A stretch of DNA of 64,000 bases. Source: Streptomyces sp. ADI96-02. Lineage in GTDB: Bacteria; Actinomycetota; Actinomycetes; Streptomycetales; Streptomycetaceae. Positions 1 through 8,821 of the stretch are shown piece after piece (the first letter of the stretch is position 1; every line of letters begins with the position of its first letter). Location of the stretch: contig NZ_ML123034.1 in NCBI RefSeq assembly GCF_003846185.1, forward strand, positions 1,060,902 to 1,124,901, written 5' to 3'. The translations under genes and the position numbers were made by a program. Below the pieces are notes generated by a model that searched no databases, was not told the DNA's origin, and saw only the letters and a program-made list of their open reading frames with translations.

Positions 1-3
1 CAG

Positions 4-29
4 GAGCCCCACTTCGGTGGGGCTCTTTT
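4..29 (+). terminator. Rho-independent terminator of an upstream gene
   Basis: A perfect 9-bp stem (GAGCCCCAC / GTGGGGCTC) with a TTCG tetraloop is followed by four T residues. It must serve a plus-strand gene lying left of the window, because the next gene starts just after it. Confidence 0.85.
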
Positions 30-60
30 GCGTGACCGGCCGCTACGGAGAGGGACGACG

Positions 61-999
61 ATGAGGGGCCGCAGGAAGCCGTCCGCCGCTCCGCTCCCCC
101 AGCGCCGCGGCGTCGACGCGGTGCGGGTGCGGTTGCCGGAGGATCCGGCGGGGGTCTGGGCGTCGGTCGGGGAGCATCTGGCCGCCCGGTTCGGCGGGGC
201 CGTGGGGGTGGAACGGGTGGCCGCGATGCTCGACGAGGGGCGGTTCGTGGACGCGGACGGGCGCCCGGTCGGCGGGGACGAGCCGTACGCGGCGGGGCGG
301 TCGCTCTGGTTCCACCGGGACTTCGCGCCGGAGGAGCCGGTGCCCTTCCCGGTCGGCGTCGTCCACCGCGACGCGCATGTGGTGATCGCCGACAAGCCGC
401 ACTTCCTGGCCACCACGCCCCGGGGCCGGCACATCACCGAGACCGCGGTGGCCCGGCTCCGGCGGGAGCTGGAGCTGCCCGCGCTGCAGCCCGCCCACCG
501 GCTGGACCGGCTGACCGCGGGGCTGGTGCTCTTCGTGGTGCGGCCCGAGGAGCGGGGCGCGTACCAGCGGCTGTTCCGGGACCGGCTGGTGCGCAAGGAG
601 TACGAGGCGGTGGCCCCGTACGATCCGGAGCTGGTCCTGCCGCGGACCGTGCGGAGCCGCATCGTCAAGGAGCGCGGTGTGCTCGCCGCCCGCGAGGAGC
701 CGGGCGAGGCGAACAGCGAGAGCCGGATCGAGCTGCTGGAGCACCGGGGCGGGCTCGGCCGCTACCGGCTGTCGCCGGCCACCGGGCGCACGCATCAGCT
801 GCGGGTCCATATGAACGCGCTGGGGCTGCCGATCCTCCACGATCCGCTCTATCCGGTGGTGGAGGCCGAGGGCGCGCCGGACGAGTGGGAACGGCCGCTG
901 CAACTGCTCGCGCGGGCACTGGAGTTCACCGACCCGGTCAGCGGAGAGCCGCACCGCTTCACGAGCGGGCTGCGGCTCTCCGCCTGGCCCCGGGGATGA
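61..999 (+). CDS. RluA-family RNA pseudouridine synthase
   Basis: Isomerises uridine to pseudouridine in rRNA or tRNA; the exact target cannot be read from sequence. The protein has 312 residues. The RluA catalytic motif HRLDRLTAG lies at about residues 147-155, with Asp149 as the expected nucleophile, and the C-terminal motif TGRTHQLRVHM is typical of the family. The ATG at 61 is chosen over an in-frame TTG at 28 because GAGAGGG lies just upstream and the TTG falls inside the terminator. An N-terminal S4-like part is weak. It converges on the metallo-hydrolase gene 12 bp downstream. Confidence 0.9.
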   Translation: MRGRRKPSAAPLPQRRGVDAVRVRLPEDPAGVWASVGEHLAARFGGAVGVERVAAMLDEGRFVDADGRPVGGDEPYAAGRSLWFHRDFAPEEPVPFPVGVVHRDAHVVIADKPHFLATTPRGRHITETAVARLRRELELPALQPAHRLDRLTAGLVLFVVRPEERGAYQRLFRDRLVRKEYEAVAPYDPELVLPRTVRSRIVKERGVLAAREEPGEANSESRIELLEHRGGLGRYRLSPATGRTHQLRVHMNALGLPILHDPLYPVVEAEGAPDEWERPLQLLARALEFTDPVSGEPHRFTSGLRLSAWPRG

Positions 1000-1011
1000 G
1001 GGCGGCGCTGC

Positions 1012-1641
1012 TCAGTGGCCGCGCGCGATCCACTCGTCGAGCTGCGGAGCTTCCGCGCCGATCGTGGTGGCGTCGCCGTGGCCGGTGCGTACGGCGGTGT
1101 CGCCCGGCAGGGTGAGCAGCCGGTCCCGGATCGAGTCGATGATCGTCGGGAAGTGCGAGAAGGACCGTCCGGTGGCTCCGGGGCCGCCGTGGAAGAGCGT
1201 GTCCCCGGTGAAGACGGTGGCCAGTCCGGGGGCATGGAGGCAGACCGCGCCGGGGGCGTGGCCGGGGGTGTGCAGGACCCGGAGGGTGGTCCCCGCGATC
1301 TCCAGCTCCTGGCCGTCGGCGAGTTCGCCGTCGGGGGCGCGGTCCGGGTGGGTCTGCCGCCACAGCGGCAGGTCGTCCGGGTGGAGGAGGATCGGCGCGC
1401 CGGTGGCGTCGGCGAGCGCCGGGGCGGCGTCGATGTGGTCGTTGTGCGCGTGGGTGCAGACGATGGCGCGCAGGGTGCGGCCGGCGAGCGCGGTCCGGAT
1501 CGCGTCGGCGTCGTGCGCGGCGTCGATGACGATCGCCTCGGTGTCGTCGCCGACGATCCAGACGTTGTTGTCGACGTCCCACTCGCCGCCGTCGAGGGCG
1601 AAGGTGCCGGAGGTGACCAGGTGGTCGACGCGGGCGGCCAT
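1012..1641 (-). CDS. Metallo-beta-lactamase-fold hydrolase, partner of the mycothiol formaldehyde dehydrogenase
   Basis: A 209-residue MBL-fold protein. The metal motif HAHNDH (His64, His66, Asp68, His69) is followed by TPGHAPG, GDTLF and a C-terminal GHGD, giving the full binuclear site of glyoxalase II-type enzymes. Its ATG overlaps the stop of the upstream dehydrogenase by one base (TGATG), so the two are probably translationally coupled. The same pairing occurs in mycobacteria, where an MBL gene follows the mycothiol-dependent dehydrogenase. I infer hydrolysis of S-formylmycothiol or a related thioester, which the sequence does not prove. Confidence 0.85.
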   Translation of the reverse strand: MAARVDHLVTSGTFALDGGEWDVDNNVWIVGDDTEAIVIDAAHDADAIRTALAGRTLRAIVCTHAHNDHIDAAPALADATGAPILLHPDDLPLWRQTHPDRAPDGELADGQELEIAGTTLRVLHTPGHAPGAVCLHAPGLATVFTGDTLFHGGPGATGRSFSHFPTIIDSIRDRLLTLPGDTAVRTGHGDATTIGAEAPQLDEWIARGH

Positions 1642-2726
1642 CAGAAGACCACCACCGAGCGCAGGACGTCGCCGTCGTGCATCCGGGCGAACGCCTGCTC
1701 GACGTCGCCGATGCCGATCGTCTCGGTGACGAAGGCGGCGAGGTCGAGGCGGCCCTGCTGGTGCAGGTCGACGAGCATGGGGAAGTCGCGGGAGGGCAGG
1801 CAGTCGCCGTACCAGGAGGACTTGAGCGAGCCGCCGCGGCCGAACACGTCGAGCAGCGGCAGTTCGAGCCGCATCTCCGGGGTGGGGACGCCGACCAGCA
1901 CGACGGTGCCGGCGAGGTCGCGGGCGTAGAACGCCTGACGGTACGTCTCCGGGCGGCCGACCGCCTCGATGACGACGTCCGCGCCGTTGCCGCCGGTCAG
2001 GGCGCGGATGGCCTCGACCGGGTCGTCGGAGCGGGAGTTGACGGTGTGGGTGGCGCCCATCGTCTTCGCCGTCTCCAGCTTGCGGTCGTCGATGTCGACC
2101 GCGATGATCTTCGCCGCGCCGGCCAGCCGGGCTCCGGCGATCGCCGCGTCGCCGACGCCGCCGCAGCCGATGACGGCGACCGAGTCGCCGCGGCCGACCT
2201 GTCCGGTGTTGATGGCCGCGCCGATGCCCGCCATGACGCCGCAGCCCAGCAGGCCGGCGACGGCCGGGGAGACGGCGGGGTCGACCTTGGTGCACTGGCC
2301 GGAGGCGACGAGGGTCTTCTCGGCGAACGCTCCGATGCCGAGCGCGGGCGACAGCTCGGTGCCGTCCAGGAGCGTCATCTTCTGCCGGGCGTTGTGGGTG
2401 TCGAAGCAGTACCAGGGCCGGCCGCGCAGACAGGCGCGGCACTGGCCGCACACGGCACGCCAGTTGAGGACGACGAAGTCGCCGGGGGCGACGTCGGTGA
2501 CGCCGTCGCCGACCGACTCCACGACGCCCGCGGCCTCGTGTCCGAGGAGGAACGGGAACTCGTCGTTGATGCCGCCCTGCTTGTAGTGGAGGTCGGTGTG
2601 GCAGACGCCGCACGCCTGGATCTTCACGACTGCCTCACCGGGGCCGGGATCCGGGATCACGATCGTCTCGACCCGTACCGGCTCGTTCTTCCCCGGTGCG
2701 ATGACCCCTTGCACCTGCTGCGCCAT
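1641..2726 (-). CDS. mscR: S-(hydroxymethyl)mycothiol dehydrogenase (NAD-dependent formaldehyde detoxification)
   Basis: A zinc-dependent medium-chain dehydrogenase of 361 residues that oxidises the mycothiol-formaldehyde adduct; family members also reduce S-nitrosomycothiol. Visible features are the catalytic-zinc motif [19 protein letters not shown], the structural zinc cysteine cluster ([15 protein letters not shown]) and the Rossmann motif GCGGVGDAA. Sequence along the whole length is what I know for actinobacterial mycothiol-dependent enzymes. It is first of a two-gene operon with the MBL hydrolase. A GGGAGAG purine run precedes the ATG. Cytosolic. Confidence 0.92.
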   Translation of the reverse strand: MAQQVQGVIAPGKNEPVRVETIVIPDPGPGEAVVKIQACGVCHTDLHYKQGGINDEFPFLLGHEAAGVVESVGDGVTDVAPGDFVVLNWRAVCGQCRACLRGRPWYCFDTHNARQKMTLLDGTELSPALGIGAFAEKTLVASGQCTKVDPAVSPAVAGLLGCGVMAGIGAAINTGQVGRGDSVAVIGCGGVGDAAIAGARLAGAAKIIAVDIDDRKLETAKTMGATHTVNSRSDDPVEAIRALTGGNGADVVIEAVGRPETYRQAFYARDLAGTVVLVGVPTPEMRLELPLLDVFGRGGSLKSSWYGDCLPSRDFPMLVDLHQQGRLDLAAFVTETIGIGDVEQAFARMHDGDVLRSVVVF

Positions 2727-2885
2727 ACCGTGCTCTCCCTGCTCCTGGGCTTTCGCGAAGATCGAACGCGAACAACCGTACGCCCAGCGAGGGTGTCCTG
2801 GCGCCGCGCCGCGAGGACGGACGGCCCCGGGCCGTGCGCCCCGGCCGTACGCTCCCGGGCGGAGGGGGCCGAATCGGCGGGCGGT

Positions 2886-3587
2886 CTACGGAGCGAGCAC
2901 GTCCAGTTCGTGCAGGGCGCCGACCGCGATCTCCTTGGTGAGCCGCTCGGCGGCGTCGGCGTCGCCCTCGCGCACCGCCTCGGCCACCCGTACGTGGAGG
3001 GTGACGGCGGCCGGGTCGGGGTCCTCGAACATCACCTGGTGGTGGGTGCGGCCCGCCAGCACTTCGGCGACCACGTCGCCGAGGCGCGCGAACATCTCGT
3101 TGCCGGAGGCGTTGAGGACGATCCGGTGGAAGGCGATGTCGTGTTCGAGGTAGCCCTCCAGCTGCTGGCCGCGCGAGGTGGCGACCATGCCCAGGGCACA
3201 TCGGGTCAGCTCGGCGCACTGCCCGGCGGTGGCGTGGCGGGCGGCGAGTCCCGCCGCGACGGGCTCGATCGCGGAGCGGAGCACGGTGAGGGAGCGCAGC
3301 TGTCGCGGGCGGTCGGCGCCGGCCAGCCGCCAGCGGATGACCTGCGGGTCGTAGACGTTCCAGGTCTCGGTGGGCCGTACGGTCACGCCGACGCGGCGGC
3401 GGGACTCGACCAGGTGCATGGACTCCAGGACCCGGACGACTTCGCGCACGACGGTGCGGGAGACGTCGAAGCGCTGCGCCAGTTCGTCGGTGCGCAGGAC
3501 GCTGCCGGGCGGGCACTGGCCCGAGGAGATCTCCAGACCCAGGGTGTCCAGCACATGTGTATGCAGCCCCTGGCTCTGTGTGGTCAT
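2886..3587 (-). CDS. gntR: GntR, FadR-type (FCD) repressor of the gluconate genes
   Basis: A 233-residue GntR-superfamily regulator. The N-terminal winged helix covers roughly residues 10-75 (LRTDELAQRFDVSRTVVREVVRVLE). An all-helical FCD ligand domain follows, with Asp and His residues suited to metal/effector binding (EHDIAFHRIVLNASGN). It is divergent from gntK-gntP, the arrangement found in Streptomyces coelicolor, where the product controls gluconate use. The 142-bp intergenic region carries a spaced inverted repeat that is a candidate operator. Autoregulation is likely. Confidence 0.88.
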   Translation of the reverse strand: MTTQSQGLHTHVLDTLGLEISSGQCPPGSVLRTDELAQRFDVSRTVVREVVRVLESMHLVESRRRVGVTVRPTETWNVYDPQVIRWRLAGADRPRQLRSLTVLRSAIEPVAAGLAARHATAGQCAELTRCALGMVATSRGQQLEGYLEHDIAFHRIVLNASGNEMFARLGDVVAEVLAGRTHHQVMFEDPDPAAVTLHVRVAEAVREGDADAAERLTKEIAVGALHELDVLAP

Positions 3588-3623
3588 GGGGCAAGCCTAC
3601 GGGGCGGGTGATCCGATCAAAAA

Positions 3624-3662
3624 GTACGACGTTTGTGTCACAGTCTCTTGAATAAGTCGTAC
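3624..3662. promoter_or_regulatory. Candidate GntR operator in the gntR-gntK divergent promoter
   Basis: A perfect 7-bp inverted repeat, GTACGAC at 3624-3630 and GTCGTAC at 3656-3662, lies 25 bp apart between the divergent genes. The stretch is much richer in A+T than its surroundings, as expected for promoters. FadR-type GntR proteins bind GT...AC half-sites. Assignment to GntR rests on position only. Confidence 0.5.
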
Positions 3663-3729
3663 CTAATAGGTTTCAGTAGCGCGACGGACCGCGCGACGGA
3701 CCGATGTCGAAGAAGACAGCGAGGCACCC

Positions 3730-4239
3730 ATGAGCACCCCCCACGTCGTCGTGGTGATGGGCGTAGCAGGAACCGGCAAGACCACGATCGGTCCCCTGCT
3801 CGCCGCCGAACTCGGCGTTCCCTACGCCGAGGGCGACGACTTCCATCCCGCGGCGAACGTCGCCAAGATGTCGTCCGGCACCCCGCTGGACGACGACGAC
3901 CGCCGCCCCTGGCTGGACGCCATCGGCCGGTGGGCGCACGGTCGGGCGGGGCTCGGCGGTGTCGTCAGCAGCTCGGCCCTCAAGCGGATCTACCGGGACC
4001 GGTTGCGGGACGGGGCGCCGGACGCCGTCTTCCTGCATCTGACCGGCGACCGGGCGCTGATCGAGAAGCGGATGGCCGGGCGTACGGGCCACTTCATGCC
4101 CACCGCGCTGCTCGACTCCCAGTTCGCCACGTTGCAGCCGCTCCAGGCGGACGAGGCCGGAGTGAGCGTCGACGTGTCCGGAACCCCCGAGGAAATCACC
4201 CAGCGAGCCGTCGCCGCGCTGCGCCGGCTCGACAGTTAA
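3730..4239 (+). CDS. gntK: Gluconokinase
   Basis: Phosphorylates D-gluconate to 6-phosphogluconate using ATP, feeding the pentose phosphate pathway. At 169 residues it is normal for the FGGY-unrelated, shikimate-kinase-like GntK family. The P-loop GVAGTGKT spans residues 11-18; the substrate motif EGDDFHP and SSSALKRIYRD also match the family. It starts the gntK-gntP operon, with gntP beginning 11 bp after its stop. Cytosolic. Confidence 0.95.
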   Translation: MSTPHVVVVMGVAGTGKTTIGPLLAAELGVPYAEGDDFHPAANVAKMSSGTPLDDDDRRPWLDAIGRWAHGRAGLGGVVSSSALKRIYRDRLRDGAPDAVFLHLTGDRALIEKRMAGRTGHFMPTALLDSQFATLQPLQADEAGVSVDVSGTPEEITQRAVAALRRLDS

Positions 4240-4250
4240 GGATCATCACC

Positions 4251-5648
4251 GTGACCAGTCTCAGCGTCGAGATGCTGGCAGCGGACGCCGCCGAACCGAT
4301 CACCTCGGCCGGCAACGCCCAGCTGGGCATCGCCGTTCTGGCGGGCATCGCCGTCATCGTCCTGCTCATCACCAAACTCAAGATGCACGCGTTCCTGGCG
4401 CTGACCATCGGTACGCTGGCGCTCGGCTCCTTCGCCGGAGCCGCGCTGATCGACACGATTGCCAGCTTCACCAAGGGCCTCGGCTCCACCGTCGCGAGCG
4501 TGGGCGTCCTGATCGCGCTCGGCGCCATCCTGGGCAAGCTGCTCGCCGACTCCGGCGGCGCCGACCAGATCGTCGACACCATCCTGGCGAAGGCCAGTGG
4601 CCGGGCCATGCCCTGGGCGATGGTCCTGATCGCCTCGATCATCGGGCTGCCGCTCTTCTTCGAGGTCGGGATCGTGCTGATGATCCCGGTGGTCCTGCTG
4701 GTGGCCAAGCGCGGCAACTACTCCCTGATGCGGATCGGCATCCCGGCGCTGGCCGGTCTGTCCGTGATGCACGGGCTCATCCCGCCGCACCCCGGCCCGC
4801 TGGTGGCCATCGACGCCCTGGACGCCAACCTCGGCGTGACGCTGGCGCTCGGTGTGCTGGTCGCCATCCCGACCGTGATCATCGCCGGCCCGGTCTTCTC
4901 CCGCTACGCCGCGCGCTGGGTGGACATCAAGCCGCCGGAGAAGATGATCCCGCAGCGTCCGTCGGAGGAGCTGGACCGCCGTCCGAGCTTCGGCGCGACC
5001 CTGGTGACGATCCTGCTGCCGGTGGTCCTGATGCTGCTGAACGCGCTCGTCGAGATCGTGGTGGACAACCCGGAGAACGGTCTCCAGCGCGTCACCTCGG
5101 TGATCGGCTCGCCGCTGATCGCCCTGCTCGCGGCCGTCCTGCTCGGCATGTTCACGCTCGGCCGGGCCGCCGGGTTCACCAAGGACCGGCTGGCCGGCAC
5201 CGTGGAGAAGTCCCTCGCCCCGATCGCCGGCATCCTGTTGATCGTCGGCGCGGGCGGCGGCTTCAAGCAGACCCTGATCGACGCCGGCGTGGGCCAGATG
5301 ATCCTGGACCTCTCCGAGGACTGGGCGATACCCGCCCTGCTGCTGGGCTGGTTGATCGCCGTCGCGATCCGCCTCGCCACCGGCTCGGCGACGGTCGCCA
5401 CGATCTCCGCCGCCGGTCTGGTGGCCCCGCTGGCCGCCGACATGTCCCCCACCCACGCGGCGCTGATGGTGCTGGCCATCGGCGCGGGCTCGCTCTTCTT
5501 CAGCCATGTGAACGACGCCGGGTTCTGGCTGGTGAAGGAGTACTTCGGCATGAACGTCGGCCAGACGGTGAAGACCTGGTCGGTGATGGAGACGATCATC
5601 TCCGTCGTGGCGATGGCCTTCATCCTGCTGCTGTCGCTGCTGTTGTAG
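4251..5648 (+). CDS. gntP: Gluconate:H+ symporter, GntP family
   Basis: An integral membrane permease of 465 residues importing gluconate with protons. It has about 12 hydrophobic segments and family-typical stretches such as PHPGPLVAIDAL and RLATGSATVATI. The GTG start at 4251 is chosen because AAGGA lies 8 bp upstream, right at the gntK stop; an open frame extends further upstream but overlaps gntK. It supplies the substrate for GntK and should be induced with it through GntR. Confidence 0.93.
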   Translation: MTSLSVEMLAADAAEPITSAGNAQLGIAVLAGIAVIVLLITKLKMHAFLALTIGTLALGSFAGAALIDTIASFTKGLGSTVASVGVLIALGAILGKLLADSGGADQIVDTILAKASGRAMPWAMVLIASIIGLPLFFEVGIVLMIPVVLLVAKRGNYSLMRIGIPALAGLSVMHGLIPPHPGPLVAIDALDANLGVTLALGVLVAIPTVIIAGPVFSRYAARWVDIKPPEKMIPQRPSEELDRRPSFGATLVTILLPVVLMLLNALVEIVVDNPENGLQRVTSVIGSPLIALLAAVLLGMFTLGRAAGFTKDRLAGTVEKSLAPIAGILLIVGAGGGFKQTLIDAGVGQMILDLSEDWAIPALLLGWLIAVAIRLATGSATVATISAAGLVAPLAADMSPTHAALMVLAIGAGSLFFSHVNDAGFWLVKEYFGMNVGQTVKTWSVMETIISVVAMAFILLLSLLL

Positions 5649-5686
5649 CGGCACCGAGCGACGTCCACCGCGCGACGACCGCCCGC

Positions 5687-5730
5687 GAACGCGCCCGCCC
5701 CTTCCCCGTACGGAAGCGGCGGGCGCGTTC
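5687..5730. terminator. Bidirectional hairpin terminator
   Basis: A perfect 13-bp stem (GAACGCGCCCGCC at 5687-5699 and its complement at 5718-5730) contains an inner CTTCC/GGAAG pairing. It separates gntP from the convergent flavoprotein gene. There is no T tract, which is common for Streptomyces terminators. Confidence 0.7.
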
Positions 5731-5766
5731 ACGTGCGCGTCAGGAGGTCGGCCGGGCCCCTCCGGG

Positions 5767-7425
5767 TCAGCCCACGGCCTCGGCCGCCGCGCGGCCGGCC
5801 GCCCGGCCGGAGAAGAGGCAGCCGCCGAGGAACGTGCCCTCCAGGGAGCGGTAGCCGTGCACGCCGCCGCCGCCGAAGCCGGCCGCCTCGCCCGCCGCGT
5901 ACAGGCCCGGCAGGGGCGAGCCCTCGGGCGTCAGCACCCGGGAGGAGAGGTCCGTCTCCAGCCCGCCCAGGGACTTGCGGGTGAGGATGTTGAGCCGTAC
6001 GGCGATCAGCGGGCCCGCCGCCGGGTCCAGGATGCGGTGCGGCTTGACCGTGCGGATGAGGCGGTCGCCGAGGTAGCTGCGGGCCCCGCGCGCCGCCGTG
6101 ACCTGGAGGTCCTTGGTGAAGGGATTGGCGATCTCGCGGTCGCGGGCGGTGATCTCGCGGCGCAGTTCGCCCTCGTCGATCAGGTCGTCGCCGGTCACCG
6201 CGTTCATGCCGCGCACCAGCGCCGCGAGGTCCTTCTCGACGACGAAGTCCACGCCGTTGTCCATGAACGCCTTGACCGGCGCGGGCACGTCGGCGCGGGC
6301 CCGCCCGATCACGTCGCGGATCGACTTCCCGGTCAGGTCCGGGTTCTGCTCGGAGCCGGAGAGGGCGAACTCCTTGCCGATGATCCGCTGGTCCAGCACG
6401 AACCAGGTGTAGCCGTGACCCGACCTCATGATGTGTTCGAGGGTGCCGAGGGTGTCGAAGCCGGGGAACAGCGGGACCGGCAGGCGCCTGCCCCGGGCGT
6501 CCAGCCAGAGGGAGGAGGGGCCGGGCAGGATGCGGATGCCGTGCTTGGCCCAGATCGGGTTCCAGTTCTCGATGCCCTCGGTGTAGTGCCACATCCGGTC
6601 GCGGTTGATGTGGCTGGCGCCCGCCTTCTCCGCGATGCCCAGCATCAGCCCGTCGACGTGGGCGGGGACGCCGGACAGCATCTTCGCGGGCGGAGTGCCG
6701 AGCCGGTCGGGCCACTGGGCGCGGACCAGGTCGTGGTTGCCGCCGATGCCGCCGGTGGTGACGAGCACCGCCTGCGCCTTGAGTTCGAAGGCCCCGGCGA
6801 CCTCCCGGCCGCTCGCGGTGCCGCGCCCGGCGCCGCTCGGTTCCAGGATCTCGCCGGTCACCGTGTCGAGCGCGCCGGCGGTGCGGCCGAGGCCGGTGAC
6901 GCGGTGGCGGAACCTCAGCTGGACCAGGCCCCGGGCGACGCCCTCGCGCACCCGGCGTTCGAAGGGCGCGACGATGCCCGGCCCGGTGCCCCAGGTGATG
7001 TGGAAGCGCGGCACCGAGTTGCCGTGGCCCCTCGCGTCGTAGCCACCGCGTTCGGCCCAGCCGACGACCGGGAAGAGCCGCACGCCCTGCCGGTGGAGCC
7101 AGGAGCGCTTCTCGCCGGCCGCGAAGTCGACGTACGCCTCGGCCCACTCGCGCGGCCAGCGGTCCTCGTGCTCACGGTCGAAGCCGGCCGTGCCGTACCA
7201 GTCCTGGAGGGCCAGTTCGCGGCTGTCCTTGATCCGCAGCCGGCGCTGCTCGGGCGAGTCGACCAGGAAGAGGCCGCCGAAGGACCAGTGCGCCTGGCCG
7301 CCGATGGACTGCTCGGGCTCCTGGTCCAGGACGATCACCGAGCGGCCGGCGTCGACCAGTTCGGCGGTGGCCACGAGTCCGGCGAGTCCCGCCCCGATCA
7401 CGATCACGTCAGCGTCGAAGGCCAT
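5767..7425 (-). CDS. FAD-binding dehydrogenase, 3-ketosteroid delta1-dehydrogenase-like
   Basis: A flavoprotein of 552 residues in the fumarate reductase/KstD superfamily. The N-terminal dinucleotide-binding motif VIVIGAGLAGL is followed by the C-terminal FAD motif GLYAAGEAAGFGGGG...LEGTFLGGC. The substrate cannot be told; actinobacterial relatives are called FAD-binding dehydrogenases without tested function. The ATG at 7425 is preferred because AGGA is 8 nt upstream; an ATG three codons earlier (7434) has no room for a ribosome site. It stands alone, divergent from the Nudix gene. Confidence 0.85.
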   Translation of the reverse strand: MAFDADVIVIGAGLAGLVATAELVDAGRSVIVLDQEPEQSIGGQAHWSFGGLFLVDSPEQRRLRIKDSRELALQDWYGTAGFDREHEDRWPREWAEAYVDFAAGEKRSWLHRQGVRLFPVVGWAERGGYDARGHGNSVPRFHITWGTGPGIVAPFERRVREGVARGLVQLRFRHRVTGLGRTAGALDTVTGEILEPSGAGRGTASGREVAGAFELKAQAVLVTTGGIGGNHDLVRAQWPDRLGTPPAKMLSGVPAHVDGLMLGIAEKAGASHINRDRMWHYTEGIENWNPIWAKHGIRILPGPSSLWLDARGRRLPVPLFPGFDTLGTLEHIMRSGHGYTWFVLDQRIIGKEFALSGSEQNPDLTGKSIRDVIGRARADVPAPVKAFMDNGVDFVVEKDLAALVRGMNAVTGDDLIDEGELRREITARDREIANPFTKDLQVTAARGARSYLGDRLIRTVKPHRILDPAAGPLIAVRLNILTRKSLGGLETDLSSRVLTPEGSPLPGLYAAGEAAGFGGGGVHGYRSLEGTFLGGCLFSGRAAGRAAAEAVG

Positions 7426-7526
7426 GGTTTCCATCCTGTCGGGGCGAGAGCCAAGTTACTCGTGCGTCAGATCTTGGGTACCGGCCGTTGCCACGTCAAC
7501 CACCCGGGTGCGGTTGGATGGCCCGT

Positions 7527-8045
7527 ATGACGCCCTTGACGCCCTCTGACGAGATCCTGGACGTCGTCGACGAGCACGACGAGGTGATCGGGCAGGCCCC
7601 GCGCGGCGAGGCGACCGCGCGACGGCTGCGCCACCGCTGCGTGTTCATCGAGGCGCGGGACGCCTCGGGGCGGGTCTTCGTCCATCGCCGTACGGCCACG
7701 AAGCTGGTCTTCCCCTCGCACTACGACATGTTCGTCGGCGGAGTGGTGGGCGCGGGCGAGTCGTACGACGAGGCGGCGCTGCGCGAGGCGGAGGAGGAGC
7801 TGGGGGTCGTCGGGCTCCCGCGGCCGGAGCCGCTGTTCCGCTTCCTCTATTCCAGCGCCGAGCACACCTGGTGGTCGGCCGTCTACCAGGTGCGGTGCGA
7901 GCTTCCGGTGGAGCCGCAGGCCGAGGAGGTCGCCTGGCACGCGTTCCTCTCCGACGCGGAGCTGGAGGAGCGGATTCCGGAGTGGACCTGGGTGCCGGAC
8001 GGGCTGGAGACGTACCGCAGGCTGCGGGCGCTCCGGTCGCTCTGA
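7527..8045 (+). CDS. Nudix hydrolase
   Basis: A 172-residue Nudix pyrophosphohydrolase. The Nudix box is complete (GGVVGAGESYDEAALREAEEELGV region, with the REAEEELG catalytic helix). N-terminal sequence EILDVVDEHDEVIGQAPR resembles the isopentenyl-isomerase/YfcD branch rather than MutT. The substrate is unknown. The ATG at 7527 follows a GGATGG purine stretch; an ATG three codons upstream (7518) is possible. Confidence 0.88.
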   Translation: MTPLTPSDEILDVVDEHDEVIGQAPRGEATARRLRHRCVFIEARDASGRVFVHRRTATKLVFPSHYDMFVGGVVGAGESYDEAALREAEEELGVVGLPRPEPLFRFLYSSAEHTWWSAVYQVRCELPVEPQAEEVAWHAFLSDAELEERIPEWTWVPDGLETYRRLRALRSL

Positions 8046-8095
8046 GGCCCGCCGCCTTCGGCGACGGCGTGAAGGCGGCGGATAGGGTGCCGGGT

Positions 8096-8491
8096 GTGAA
8101 CACGATCGCGCAGCGCGTCCGCCTGTGGTTCGCCCCGGAGCGGATCCGGGAGGAGGGCGACACTCCCGACTACCGGTTCTCGCTGGCCAACGAGCGCACG
8201 TTCCTCGCCTGGATCCGGACGGCGCTGGCGCTGATCGGCGGCGGCTTCGCCGTCGACCAGTTCCTGCCGGATCTGGTGCGGGCCGTGCGGACGGGGCTCG
8301 CTCTGGGGCTGCTCGCGGCCGGGGTGCTGTGCGCCCTGCGGGCGGTCGACCACTGGGTGCGCTGCGAGCGGGCGATGCGCCGCGGTGAGGATCTGCCGGT
8401 CTCCCGCTTCCCGGCGCTGCTGGGTCTGGTGGTCGCCGTCGTCGCCGTCGCCATGGTGGTGGTGGTCCTCTTCGGCCGGGAGGGCCGTTGA
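8096..8491 (+). CDS. YidH-type DUF202 membrane protein
   Basis: A 131-residue protein with the DUF202 signature YRFSLANERTFLAWIRTALALIGGG near residues 22-46 and three predicted membrane segments. Function of the family is not established. The GTG start has AGGG 8 nt upstream. Its stop overlaps the TTG start of the next DUF202 gene by 4 bp, so both are made together and may form a heteromer. Confidence 0.85.
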   Translation: MNTIAQRVRLWFAPERIREEGDTPDYRFSLANERTFLAWIRTALALIGGGFAVDQFLPDLVRAVRTGLALGLLAAGVLCALRAVDHWVRCERAMRRGEDLPVSRFPALLGLVVAVVAVAMVVVVLFGREGR

Positions 8492-8802
8492 CCGCGGCGC
8501 CGGAGCGGGACCCCGGGCTCCAGCCCGAGCGGACCCGGCTGTCGTGGCGGCGCACCACGCTCGCGGCCACGGTGGCGGCGCTGCTGGCCGGGCGGCAGGC
8601 GCTGCACGGCGGGATCACGCCGGGCTCGGTGCTCGCGGTGGCGCTGAGCGCGCTGGCCTGGCTGGCGTTCCTCCGGGTGGCCCACCGCAGGATGCTGCGC
8701 CTGGACGCGCCCCGCCCCGGGCCCCTGGACTCGCGGGAGGCGCTGGCCGCGGCGCTGTGCACGGTGGCGCTGGCGGTGTTCGCCGCGGCCATGCTGGTCT
8801 GA
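8488..8802 (+). CDS. Second DUF202 membrane protein, coupled to the first
   Basis: A 104-residue protein with the shorter DUF202 motif ERTRLSWRRTTLAATVAALL near residue 14 and three hydrophobic segments. It starts with TTG inside the stop of the preceding gene (TTGA overlap), with GGAGGG just upstream. Tandem YidH/DUF202 pairs are common in actinobacteria; no function is known. Confidence 0.82.
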   Translation: MTAAPERDPGLQPERTRLSWRRTTLAATVAALLAGRQALHGGITPGSVLAVALSALAWLAFLRVAHRRMLRLDAPRPGPLDSREALAAALCTVALAVFAAAMLV

Positions 8803-8821
8803 ACGCTCGGTGGGGCGGCGG

